Assembly: GCA_021613535.1 (NCBI GenBank)
Contig: CP075495.1
Span: 5,394,001-5,458,000 of the forward strand
Reading direction: 5' to 3'
Source: Adineta vaga
Taxonomy: Eukaryota > Rotifera
DNA length: 64,000 bases
Made by a program: the position numbers and the translations under genes. Under the pieces are notes generated by a model. It saw only the letters and a program-made list of their open reading frames with translations, was not told where the DNA came from and searched no databases. Below are positions 52,372 through 62,609 of this stretch, one piece after another. The first letter of the stretch is position 1. The number at the start of each line of letters is the position of its first letter.

Positions 52372-53420
52372 TTATTCATCTTTATTATAATTAATTGGTT
52401 CACCTAGAAATATAGTTGATGACAAAATATTTGTTAAAGTATTTTGAAGATCACGTTGTAAAATTTCATTAGTTGAACGCAATATATTAACATTTTTCTT
52501 TAATAAACGTTGTTCAGCACTTTGTTCATGTTCATTATCATAGAATAATGCTTTACTCAATTTTTCAAAGTGATTCGATTCAGTTTCAAGTTCGTCTTGT
52601 AATTGTCGACAATCACTTTCTAATTCTTTAATAGCATATTCATACTTTTGTTTTTCTTCTGTTTTACATAGATATTGTCTTAAACCATATGCCATCCCAC
52701 TGGAATAAACTTCTTCGTACGTATTCATCCATTGAAGAAATTCATTTTTAATACGAGCAAGTAGAAGACCTCGTTCCGAGCATTGTAATGTTATCGTACG
52801 AATTAATTCATCAAATAGATCATTATAGATTCGACGACGTTTAGGACATAAACCAATTTCTAAAGCTTCTTCTTTATATAACATAACATCGAAACGTTCT
52901 TGCAATTGACTAAGATCATATTGTGTACTTGGAATAGTTGATGGAAGAAAAATTTCTTCATCTTGTTGACCCATTGCTAATTGCTTTTTACAATAGATAT
53001 CTGCGTAAATAGGAAATAAACAAAGAAATGTTGAATCGTTGTCTATTTTCGATGTGAAGAGATCATTTTTGATTTGTTGATAAATACTATCAGAAACATA
53101 GAATAATGTCGGATGCCAAATCGTATCGTTATTTTTTAAATGTAATTTACATTGTTGACCAAAGATATCATATTCAAGAACAATATCTTAAAAAGAAACA
53201 TTAAAAATTGGCTTTTTTTTTTCTTTTGAAAATCTATACCTTCATTTTCTTCTCTATCTTGTACAGAATAAATGATAGGTGGTAATCGATGATATCTTTT
53301 TCGTATTCGTAATAGTGTTTGTAATGTTGGACGAGAAATTTTTGAACCTTTAGTATATTTTAATAGACGATTTTTGGGATGATTTTCTTGTTGAATATTC
53401 CAATAATAGGATTGTGCCAT
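52372..53420 (-). CDS. Axonemal dynein light intermediate chain, p28/DNALI1-like
   Basis: Exons 53240-53420 and 52372-53186 give 331 residues. The second half is the Ax_dynein_light domain: LQERFDVMLYKEEALEIGLCPKRR matches the p28 start, followed by YNDLFDELIRTIT, CSERGLLLARI and a coiled coil to the C-terminus. Known role: subunit of inner-arm dyneins in cilia, consistent with an animal that swims with ciliated organs. The first 140 residues are unlike vertebrate DNALI1 apart from a RLLKY start; they stay open and in frame through the splice, with no start codon until MAQSYYWN at 53420. The C-terminus is Asn/Glu-rich and shorter than in the human protein. It diverges from RAMAC with 225 bp between starts. 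Confidence 0.85.
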
Positions 53421-53639
53421 GAGAATTTATCAGTCGTTAATGATGTCGTTTAAGGAATAATGAAGAAAAATAAGTACGAACAATCGTCAACAATCATTTC
53501 TCTTTTATTCGGCAAGATTTTCTCTCGATTGTATGCAACATGTTCAATTAACTTTTTCTTTCTTCGTTTAGAACCTTGTCAATTTAATATTGATGAGAAT
53601 TTTTGACAGATGGAGAAAAAGCTTACGATTTTTTTCTCT

Positions 53640-53645
53640 TTCTAG
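53640..53645 (+). promoter_or_regulatory. Splice acceptor abutting the RAMAC start codon
   Basis: A long pyrimidine run ends in TCTAG with ATG starting at the next base (53646). It is the clearest case in the window of an acceptor-like leader site. Confidence 0.45.
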
Positions 53646-53987
53646 ATGTCGACAACAAATCACATTGAAAAGAACGATAAATATGCTGAAGAATTAGCAG
53701 AACTTAATAAAATCTTTGCAAATCGTTATCAAGAAACAGATGACGAATTTCGTAAAATGACTCAACGTTCATTCAGTCCACCAATTATGGATGATTGGAC
53801 TTGGGATAGAAATCCTGAACGAACATCACGATTCAATAATGATAATCAACAAGGGCATTATACAAATTTTCATCGAGGCCGTCGAAATCATTCCAACTAT
53901 GACTATCATAATCATCCACATCCACCATATAATGCTCGGAATGATCGAAAACGAAGTCGAAGCCCTCGACATCGTGATTTACCTTGA
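53646..53987 (+). CDS. RAMAC: RNA guanine-7 methyltransferase-activating subunit
   Basis: An intronless frame of 113 residues, near the human length (118). The N-terminal RNMT-activating segment is conserved in pattern: KIFANRYQETDDEFRKM, then SPPIMDDWTWDRN, compared with the human F-x-x-R-F-T-E-N-D-x-E-Y and SPPIVEEW. The rest is an Asn/Arg/His/Tyr-rich RNA-binding tail, ending with an RS-like RKRSRSPRH. Known role: small partner of the cap methyltransferase RNMT, stimulating cap N7 methylation. It lies in a short gap between DNALI1-like and the glycosidase-like gene; AATAAA at 54008-54013 follows the stop. Confidence 0.82.
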   Translation: MSTTNHIEKNDKYAEELAELNKIFANRYQETDDEFRKMTQRSFSPPIMDDWTWDRNPERTSRFNNDNQQGHYTNFHRGRRNHSNYDYHNHPHPPYNARNDRKRSRSPRHRDLP

Positions 53988-54007
53988 TAAAACTGTGTAA
54001 ACTAATG

Positions 54008-54013
54008 AATAAA
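54008..54013 (+). promoter_or_regulatory. Poly(A) signal AATAAA of RAMAC
   Basis: 20 bp after the stop. The 113-bp gap to the opposing gene also reads TTTATTT on the other strand, so it can end both transcripts. Confidence 0.5.
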
Positions 54014-54100
54014 TAAAAAATAAAATTGCTTGTTTATTTTATTTACTAGCATAAAAAAATACATATATATATATAAATAGATCACATTAAACTTTCTTTT

Positions 54101-55176
54101 TTACTGTAAATAATTTCGACTAAACACACCAGGTCGAAGACTAGTACAGAACATAACTGGTGATATATCTTTGTCTCTTTTATAAAGTTGTGGTAACCAG
54201 AGATTATGAATTTCGTCAACTCGCTTTTTCCATTCATCATTTGCTTTCTCATTTACTTGAACACCAATGGTTGTGCCGAATTCTCGAAACGCTAATCGTC
54301 GATTTAATGATTCTCGAAAATCTCCATTTTGCCATAGTTCTTCTAATGCTTGTAATGATTTAGATGTTATTGTTTTCGCCCATTGTTCATTGGAATACCA
54401 ATGTGTAATCCATAATGCTTCACCTAAATCTAATGGATCTGATGAACGATAACGTGAATATTTGGCATCGACCATTGTTTTCATATCGGCAATTTCGTTT
54501 TCTAATTCTCGTTCTGTGGTCATTTCATCAACCAATCGATACGTTATATAACCATCATAGGGATCAAGATTTCCTTCCGAAGGTACAGCAGGATATGATA
54601 AATCAATACTCATTTTCCAATACATATGAAGTTGATTATTATTATCCCGATAAACAAAATGTGGATGAATTGCTTTAATAAGATCAATAGCCCATCGTAC
54701 ATAACGTTGATCATTCTTTACCTTTGCCATACGACTTAAAGCAAATGCCCATTTTGTCAAATAATGAAAATATTCTAAAATTTAATATAGATGATTATAT
54801 TATCTTATTTTTTGAAGAGATTAGCGGATAACTTACGTCCATCACCATCATATGATCCTTCATCATCAGTTTTACCAATTCGTAATCCTCCACGTGTGGG
54901 ATGCTCATCCGTAGCTGTTCCTAAACGTTTTTTTCCATTTCGTTCACGGCCAAGAACATCATGTACATTGTTAACAAGTTCATCTGCTTGTTCAAGATAT
55001 TGATTATCATTTGTTTCACGATATAATGTCAGATAATTACAAACACCATATGCATCAGTCCATAAATAACGACTTTTATTATCGGCATAAGCTTTCGGTA
55101 TCCAATTGCCTTTCACATATGTACCATAAACAGTTTCAACTATTTTTAATATTTGTTCAAGAACGGACTTTTCCAT
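54101..55176 (-). CDS. Six-hairpin glycosidase-like protein
   Basis: Exons 54837-55176 and 54101-54774 with a 62-bp intron give 337 residues. Repeating helical blocks with aromatic-rich ends fit an (alpha/alpha)6 toroid: RYLWTDAYGVCNYLTLYRET, YLEQADELVNNVHDVLGR, LTKWAFALSRMAKV and WAIDLIKAIHPHFV. Tandem features such as GEALWITHWYSNEQWA and FREFGTTIGVQV occur near the end. I infer the fold from this pattern and do not recognise a named family; related proteins of unknown function occur in bacteria and fungi. No signal peptide, so cytosolic. It is divergent from the Gfo/Idh/MocA oxidoreductase with 247 bp between starts, an arrangement that suggests joint control and perhaps a shared sugar substrate. 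Confidence 0.62.
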
Positions 55177-55423
55177 AGATTAAATTTCTAAAATAAACAA
55201 ACCAAGAAGACGATAGACTTATCAAATTAGTGTATGGAAGATTTTTTTATCATAAATCATAAAATACTTGATCTAACGCGAAACTGACTGTTTCTACTAC
55301 TGAAAGCCGATTGGATGTTTGAACTAAACCAACGAGAAAGTGAGTCAATAAAATTTTTTGATAATATGCTTTTGTAATCTTTCAAGTAAAATAATATATT
55401 TCGATTCAGTACCGATAACAAGA
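55177..55423. promoter_or_regulatory. Shared divergent promoter of the glycosidase-like and oxidoreductase genes
   Basis: 247 bp between two start codons. Near 55385-55410 a GTAAAATAA...TTCAG stretch could be a mini-intron or leader acceptor for the oxidoreductase. Confidence 0.4.
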
Positions 55424-56849
55424 ATGTCGAAAAGTGAATATCGACAAATAACTGGAATTATTGTTGGTTGTGGAAATCGTGGTCAAAACTATGCTGAATA
55501 TGCTCGTCATCTTCCTGAACGATTTCGTTTAATTGCTGTAGCTGATCCACGACGAATTGTACGTGAGAAAATGCAAAAAGTGTATTCACTTGAAGAGAAA
55601 TATGTTTATGATGATTGGCGTCGATTAGCTGATTCAAATGTAGAACGTCTGGCTGATTGTGCAATAATTACTTTACCTGATCAAGAACATCATCAAGCAG
55701 CAACACAATTAGCAAAGAAAGGTTATCATATTTTGTTAGAAAAACCGATGGCAACAAAACCTGAACATTGTAAAGAAATTGTTCAAGTTTGTCGTGATAA
55801 TAATGTTCTTCTAGCTGTTTGTCATGTTCTACGATATTTACCTGTCGTTAAAAAAATTAAAGAATTAATTGAGAAAAATGTTATTGGTAAATTGATTTCT
55901 ATACAACATATTGAACCTGTTGGTAAGTAACGAAAAACAAAGTAAGATGTATGAATTTGGATCAATACGTTTTATTCTCTTAGGATTTTGGCATTTTGCT
56001 CATTCGTTTGTACGTGGTAATTGGCATAATGAAAATGATAGTTGTTTTTCATTATTAGCTAAATGTTGTCATGACCTTGATTTAATTCAATATTGGATGC
56101 AACCACGAAAATGTACAGAAATTTCCAGTTTTGGCAAGCTAATGCATTTCACTCGTGAAAATAAACCACAAGGTGCTGGCGATCGATGTTTGAGTTGTGC
56201 TGTAGAATCGACATGTCCATATTCAGCAAAAAAAATTTACTTAGAAAAGCAGAATCGTCGTTGGCCAGTATCTGTTGTTGTTCCCGACATCGAGGAACAT
56301 GAAAATTGGGAACATATTAAAGTAAAAGTTCAACAGGCATTGGAAACTGGCCCATATGGAAAATGTGTCTATGGTGATTGCAATAATGATGTTGTTGATC
56401 AACAAGTTGTTGCGTTGAATTTCGATGATGGTATAGAAAGAAAGCAAATGTGAAGTATTTGACAAAGATTTCTTTATCATATTATAGGAGCAACGGCTAC
56501 AATGCAAATGGTTGCTTTTACAGAGCAAATTTGTCAACGAACATCACGTATATTTGGTAGTCATGGTGAATTGACATGGACAGGAGAAGATACAGTGGTT
56601 CATTATGATTTTCTTACACAAAAACGGACAGTTTATGATGAAACTGATCTTAGTAGTGCTGGTATCATGAGTGGTCATGGTGGTGCTGATTTCTTTGCAA
56701 TGGATTCATTTATTTGTGCATTATCTTTGAACAAGCCTGAATTAATTGGAACAGGACCAGATGATTCATTAGCTAGTCATCTGATTGCTTTTGCTGCTGA
56801 AACAGCTCGAAAAGAGAATCGTGTTTGTCGAATCAGTGAATTTATTTAA
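55424..56849 (+). CDS. Gfo/Idh/MocA family NAD(P)-dependent oxidoreductase
   Basis: Exons 55424-55922, 55984-56430 and 56488-56849 give 435 residues. The Rossmann start ITGIIVGCGNRGQNYAEY and the signature EKPMATKPEHC are clear. The second domain carries CHDLDLIQYW (the catalytic-site His-Asp of the family) and a Cys cluster, RCLSCAVESTCPYSAKKIY, as in a bacterial subgroup where these Cys lie in a conserved insertion. Known chemistry: oxidation or reduction of sugars, inositols or sugar acids with NAD(P); exact substrate unknown. No signal peptide, so cytosolic. Probably of bacterial or fungal ancestry. The upstream in-frame ATG at 55358 lies before an acceptor-like TTCAG and is less likely to be the start. 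AATAAA at 56906-56911 follows the stop. Confidence 0.88.
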
Positions 56850-56905
56850 TTTCAAACAACAACTAACTTTTTCTGATTGAAAAAAAAACTTTTATTCGAG
56901 AGAAA

Positions 56906-56911
56906 AATAAA
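56906..56911 (+). promoter_or_regulatory. Poly(A) signal AATAAA of the oxidoreductase gene
   Basis: Lies in the 76-bp gap between the convergent stops of the oxidoreductase and the membrane orphan. Confidence 0.45.
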
Positions 56912-56925
56912 CAAAATTGATATGA

Positions 56926-57908
56926 TTAATTTATATTTAGAAATTCGCTTAAATTCGATGTAGTAGAAAAACATTCAAATTGTTCGAGATCAATTGATGA
57001 TGAAAGATTCGATGGAATTGTTACATCTAGATTAGATATTGATGAATGATGTGAAATTTTTTGTTGATTTTGATTTCGATCAGTTTGTATTGTTTGACTA
57101 TCAAAATTTGTATCTATACTTGTTAAATCTGGTTCAATACTTTTCATTCTTAAATAATTATGATAATAAATTTTAATAAATAGTTTATGTTCAATAGAAA
57201 TACTTTTCTTCGTCGGATCTTTTTTCAAGTGGAGTATTTTCAAATTTTCCAATTAAATTTCGAACACATATTGCTTGATCACCGAATGAAAGTGAATCTG
57301 TCTGATCATATTCGGAACTATTTTGAAGATTTGTTAATGATGAATGAATTGGTTCAGATTGTATATCTTCGTCAGTTGATATCTTCCATTGAATACCATA
57401 TTTAATAGAAGATACAGAAGTTTGCTCGGGATCAATAACATTGATTATAGAAAGTTTTCGATTTACAGTTGTATTTGACGAAGAAGGTATTGGTATCGTG
57501 TGACTAGAAAACAAATTTTCTATCCTAGTAGAACTCTCATTTTATCTCATGATTGAACAGTGCTTCTATAGTCTTAATTATTCAGACGTTCAATGTTCAT
57601 CGAAGATCAGTGTTGTTATATCCTGCTGATTATACTATCGTTCTCTCTATCTCATCTAAAGTTCGCTTACGATACGAGAAGAAGAAGAATTCTCACTTAA
57701 ATTCTTGAAAAGGTAAAATAGATTCGAGTTTATTTTCTTCATATACATGATTCATTTTCATATTAGATCGTTCGATATCATTTTTTAAATGATCATGAAT
57801 ATAAATGACATCATTTTGTTTATTTCTCATATGAATAATGGTCAATGTCATTATACTAACAAATACAATTGCTATTGAAAGACTACCAATCAATTCGATT
57901 ATCACCAT
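56926..57908 (-). CDS. Single-pass membrane protein with long acidic tail, unknown function
   Basis: Exons 57697-57908, 57204-57503 and 56926-57148 give 244 residues. The N-terminal 25 residues are a membrane segment (ELIGSLSIAIVFVSIMTLTII) with no cleavable signal, leaving a Ser/Thr/Asp/Glu-rich tail of about 215 residues with no domain I recognise. The tail has many acidic and Ser-Ser clusters, typical of a regulated cytosolic region. Orientation is probably N-out/C-in, given the basic MRNKQ after the span. The introns (193 bp and 55 bp) are in frame. Alternative: a small receptor chain. No neighbour explains it. Confidence 0.6.
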
Positions 57909-58354
57909 TGTAAACTATTATTCTGATGATATTTATTCATTATATAATAAAATAATAGAAAAATACGAAGTTTTTCAGTTGATTTATATATAAGATTGTT
58001 TATTTTTTTCTTCTTCTTGTTGCCTAAGCAATTTCGTATCATCTTTCAAACGAAAAAAAACGACGAAGACGAATAGAATAGCCAGTATGAATATATGGTC
58101 ATGGTTCATTGAGTTGCTCGTTCAAGTGTTCTATAAGTTCAATTACTTCTTTTTTTCTTCTGTATTTGTGATACATACATATATCTACAACAAAACTAAA
58201 TCAAATTTCTCAAACGATCAACGAACAAGTGTTGTTTTTCTCTGTCTCTTTCGACTAGTGACACGTACAGGTGAATCGGAAAATCAAAAAGAAAACCAAC
58301 CGTATCGACTCTTATTATTTGTTTACTCATTCTATCAATCAAAAACAATCAACG
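57909..58354. other. Divergent region upstream of the 58 kb orphan
   Basis: 446 bp. A pyrimidine tract and several AG sites before 58355 may hold a 5' UTR intron. An in-frame ATG at 58271 would add 28 basic residues; the later start MNETVDSVYRF is preferred. Confidence 0.4.
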
Positions 58355-58595
58355 ATGAATGAAACAGTTGACAGTGTTTATCGTTTCGTTACTGATCAAT
58401 CATCAACAGCATACAGTAAAATGAATTCATTCGTTTCATCGTTACGTCGTCGTCTGGATAAGGTACTTACCGCTACTGCATCTCCTAATTCATCACCAAC
58501 ACATTCGTCATCTTTCTCAACGAAAGACGGTGAGATTCTTTTGCTTAAAGATACTATAAGAGATGCTTATCTCATGCTTGCTTTGATCGATAATG

Positions 58596-58629
<34 letters not shown>

Positions 58630-60382
58630 ATTAAAAGAATATTTGCATGTTGCTGAAAATTTACAAAAACAATCATGTTCACCAGCTACTGCACGTCGTT
58701 TAATTACTGAAATACGTTCATTAATATCTTTATCTAATTCAGATGAATATTATTCATCCAGTAGCAAATATGATCAACAAAGAAAACGTGAAAAAAATCT
58801 CAATGTTTATGATACATTGAGTAAACATCGTCCACTTGCACGATCCAATCCAAATGTACAAAATTCGAATAAAAATCTCGAAGCGAGTAAGCCCGTTCAT
58901 ATACAAAGACATTCGCTTCGTAGCTCTATGCGTAATTTATTAAAACGTCGTACAATAAAAATTCCATCTAAAAAATTTCTAGGCCCATCTACTGATTCGC
59001 AAACACCGCATATATACGAATCACTCGATACACCATCGCCTGAAATTACACCACCAGTCGATTTATCATCATCATCCGCACCTGAACAATCGTATACATC
59101 AACATCATCACCAGCAATCATAAAATCATCTTATTTACTTCCATCATCTATTGTTGTTCTCGATCATTTTACAACAAATCTTTATTTAGTTGTCAATTCA
59201 ACATTGAATCAATTATTAGTCGTTTTTGGATCAACAAAAATTCATACAATTAAATTATATGATACAAATGGAAGAAAAATTCATAATAATGATTTAATTT
59301 TACAATATAAATTTGAAGATTTACATGGATATAAATTATTATCATCAGCTTTAAATAATAGTTCTGAAAATCGTTTAATTGTTAACGAAATACGTGTTTA
59401 TGTTACGGAATCATTAAATGAAACATCATCAAATCAAACACTTAAACAACGTTTATTATTTTTTGATCAAAATGGTAATTATATGTCAGCATCAAAACGT
59501 TTACCAATAACTAATGAATTATTATTTGTTGACGTCGATCGTTTATCACCCTCGATTTATGCCTATGATGGATTAAATCTTATAAATTTAGATCGTAATT
59601 GGTCAACGAATGTGGAAAATATTGATTGTATAGCTGCTGGTTCAACATTTCTTGTTTGTTTACATACAAAAACGAATCAAATAAGTATTTATAATAATCA
59701 AACAGGTTCGTTCATATATCGTTGGTTAATAACAACACACAATATTCGTCATCTTCAAACTGTTTATTTATGTGTATCACGTCAAGATTTCATTTATGTT
59801 CTTGTATGGAATTGTGATGTTCATCCTGTAAATAATCTTGTTCTTGTTTTTGATCAAGAAGGACAATTACGCCGAGAATATTATACACCAAATCGTATTA
59901 TACCAAATATGCATGGAGCATATACATATGATATGACACTTGGCGGTGGTAGTGGTGGTGGTGGACATCAGACAGGTAATCCATTTGGTAACTTAATGCG
60001 TCGTTCAACATCAAAAGCAGTTCCACAAACAATGGCATGGATGCAGCAACAACAACAACAACAACAAGCAATGTGGAATCCAAGTGGTCGACATCATCCA
60101 CATATGTGGCCAGCAAATAGTCCTGCTCATCAAAGAGCACAAATGCAACCGATGTATCATCGAGATATGGCAAGTCCTTATGATATGTATCATCATTCTC
60201 AACAGCAACAACCACAGCAACATGAAGATAATACTTTATTTCATGCACGTTTTATTGCTATTACTGATGATGATACATTGATTCTTTCGAATATTATTGA
60301 TCTTGGTCTTGATGAAGAAACACAAGAAAAAGCGGTAGTTAATGTTAGTCGAAAGATTTTATTTTTTCATATCGAACCTTGA
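58355..60382 (+). CDS. Large orphan protein with possible beta-propeller core and low-complexity insertions
   Basis: An intronless frame of 675 residues. The N-terminal 80 residues are helical and Ser-rich. An Asn run (58591-58626) interrupts a helical segment. A Lys/Arg/Ser-rich linker follows, then about 270 residues (59130-59890) of short beta-strand-like blocks such as LLVVFGSTKIHTIKLYD and LLFFDQNGNYMSASKRLP, which resemble NHL/WD-type propeller blades but show no diagnostic motif. A Gly-rich then Gln/Met/His-rich region (59940-60230) precedes a conserved-looking end, FIAITDDDTLILSNIIDLGL. Unknown function. The intronless structure with several homopolymeric codon runs fits rapid insertion-based evolution. 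No signal peptide or membrane span. Confidence 0.65.
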
Positions 60383-61429
60383 ATTAATGTATATGATTCT
60401 TTTTTTTTATCGATATTACATATAAAGATATTTCCACAGAGAAAGCAAATTTATGCAGTAACTGAAAATATATTCAATTGTCGATTTCTGATTATAAAAG
60501 TACTCATTTACACATACCATTCTTCAGTTTTGACGACACACCCACACCCACCGCTCATACTGAATTCTAGCAATGTCATGATAATTTCAAGAGAGATATC
60601 AAACACCAAAACAAAGGAAAGAATTTCTAAATGTAGAATTATTGAAAATCATCAAAACGGTAAATCTTTTGTAAATGATTGTTATTCTGTTGAGCATCAT
60701 CGCTGGATGATACGCAAACTTAACACAAACATCAAAGCATCTATCTAATCTAAACCGTGTGAAACGTATGGCATTATTGCGATTATTGTCACATATTCAC
60801 CCGTTTTCTTTTATTTCTCAATTGAATCATAGTTCAAAAACATTTGTCTTCTCACTTCTGTCTAACACTTATATGATCATAAAAAAAAAGTCATCATTTC
60901 TTCAACGAACAAATTTCTTTACCAAACGAGTTGTCAAGAATGTAAAAAGTCATTTCATTGTTAATTACAATCGAAATTCTTTTTTGATTCTACTTGTCTA
61001 AAAATCGATTCATTTCTGCTTGATCAACGATTCAATCTCAAACAATGTCAAGAATGTTTTCAATGCACATCTAATATGCTCATTGTTAAAAGCAATAAAG
61101 TTATGATATTCATGTTTATATGATGGTAAAATGAGCCATGTTTTGGTCACAGATGGGTGTTATTCGTTCTGAAGGACATTAAAAGGCTATCTGACACCTT
61201 TTCATTTTTGACACCTTTCTCTTGGTTGATCACCGCTCAGAACATTTTCATTTTTATGTTTAATATTTATGATCAAGAGAGAGAGAGAGAAAGAGCGAAA
61301 GAGAAAGAGGAAATATAAGATTTTTTTCTGCTCTTGATTGAATACATTCTTCATCATTGACCAGTATAAGAAGCAATATTTTGATTTAAAAAGAGAATGT
61401 ATATGACATACTCAAATCAAATCAACAAG
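60383..61429. other. Intergenic upstream of the Wnt gene
   Basis: About 1 kb. GA/AG microsatellite near 61276-61306. The frames 60530-60748 and 60759-61001 are short and unrecognised. Confidence 0.45.
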
Positions 61430-62609
61430 ATGTCAACATTGATTATCTTCTTCTTCTCGTTCATTATTATTACTCAAGCAAAAACATTACCTAGTGATTT
61501 TATGTAAATAGTTGTTAATGAAATTATTCTTTGCATAATTATAATAACAATTCATTTTTGCTTCTAGGTTATTAGGTTTAACACCAACTACACAATTAAT
61601 CAATGGTCTATCATGTCAATTCTATCGTCCATTTATTGGAGAAAATACCGATTATTTATGTTCGAAAATTCCTCAGTTACATCAAATTCTTCATCAATCA
61701 AATATTCAAACGTATGAACAATGTCAATATCATTTCCGAGATCATCCATGGGGTTGTCAACTAAGTTCAAAAATTGTTCCACTAAGAAGATTCCTACGGC
61801 AAGGTAAGTTTTTTCTTTCCAATTTGCATTCATTAATAATCCTTTCTTCGTTTTCTTTTATAGGATCAAAAGAATCTTCTTTTTATACAACATTAGCCAG
61901 TGCAACATTGACATTAAATTTACTAGATGCATGTATTAAAGGTCAAATTAATGCTACTGAATGCTTATGTTTGACTCATGGACAATCATGTCAAATAGAT
62001 TCTAAGATTGCTTTTCAATTCGCATATTTAATAACTGATGGTTTGAATATGTCGAAAAAATTTCAAGAAAAATCTCTTTTTCAACTTAATCAAGCTAATA
62101 AAGAACTAGGACGAAAGGTAAAGAGTTTGCTTGATATATGAACATAAATAGATCTAATAGGTGTGTGCTTAATTTAGATTATAAAAAATATGATGCAAAA
62201 AGAATGTCGTTGCCATGGTGTGAGTGGATCGTGTGAACTGCAAATCTGTCGATTACGGCCAGCTAAATTAGTTGATATTAGTAATGAAATCTATTTGAAT
62301 GCATATCAAAATGCTCGATATATAGAATCAATGGAGTTCATGACATCCGAAGAGAAAATTCAACTAATTTATGCACGGAAATCAATAAATTATTGTCGTT
62401 CAAATTCATTTATTGATTACTCAGGTACAAAGCAAGGACGAGAATGTTTTAGTAATGAAGGATGTGAAAAAGTTTGTTGTCATCGTGGATATCAATTAAT
62501 AACTGAATTGAAATCAATTGATAATTGTCATTGTTTTTTTTCATGGAATATTGTAAATATTCAATGTCAACCATGTGAGAAAAAGTTGACACGAATGATT
62601 TGTAATTAA
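61430..62609 (+). CDS. Divergent Wnt family secreted ligand
   Basis: Exons 61430-61503, 61568-61803, 61864-62117 and 62178-62609 give 331 residues. A signal peptide opens the protein (LIIFFFSFIIITQA). The Wnt lipid-attachment region is conserved: ECRCHGVSGSCELQICR, with the Ser that is palmitoleoylated by Porcupine. EGCEKVCCHRGYQ and DNCHCFFSW are C-terminal family elements. Known role: ligand for Frizzled/LRP receptors. Unusual points: the terminal motif reads HCFFSWNI where Wnts have a WCC-like Cys pair, and the N-terminal half is short and poorly conserved. An in-frame ATG eleven codons upstream (61397) exists. Probably a fast-evolving Wnt whose subfamily cannot be named by eye. Confidence 0.85.

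Noticed and set aside
59898-60281. Minus- and plus-strand frames over the Gln/His region of the 58 kb orphan
   Set aside because: Shadows of CAA/CAT-rich codons of the real + strand gene.
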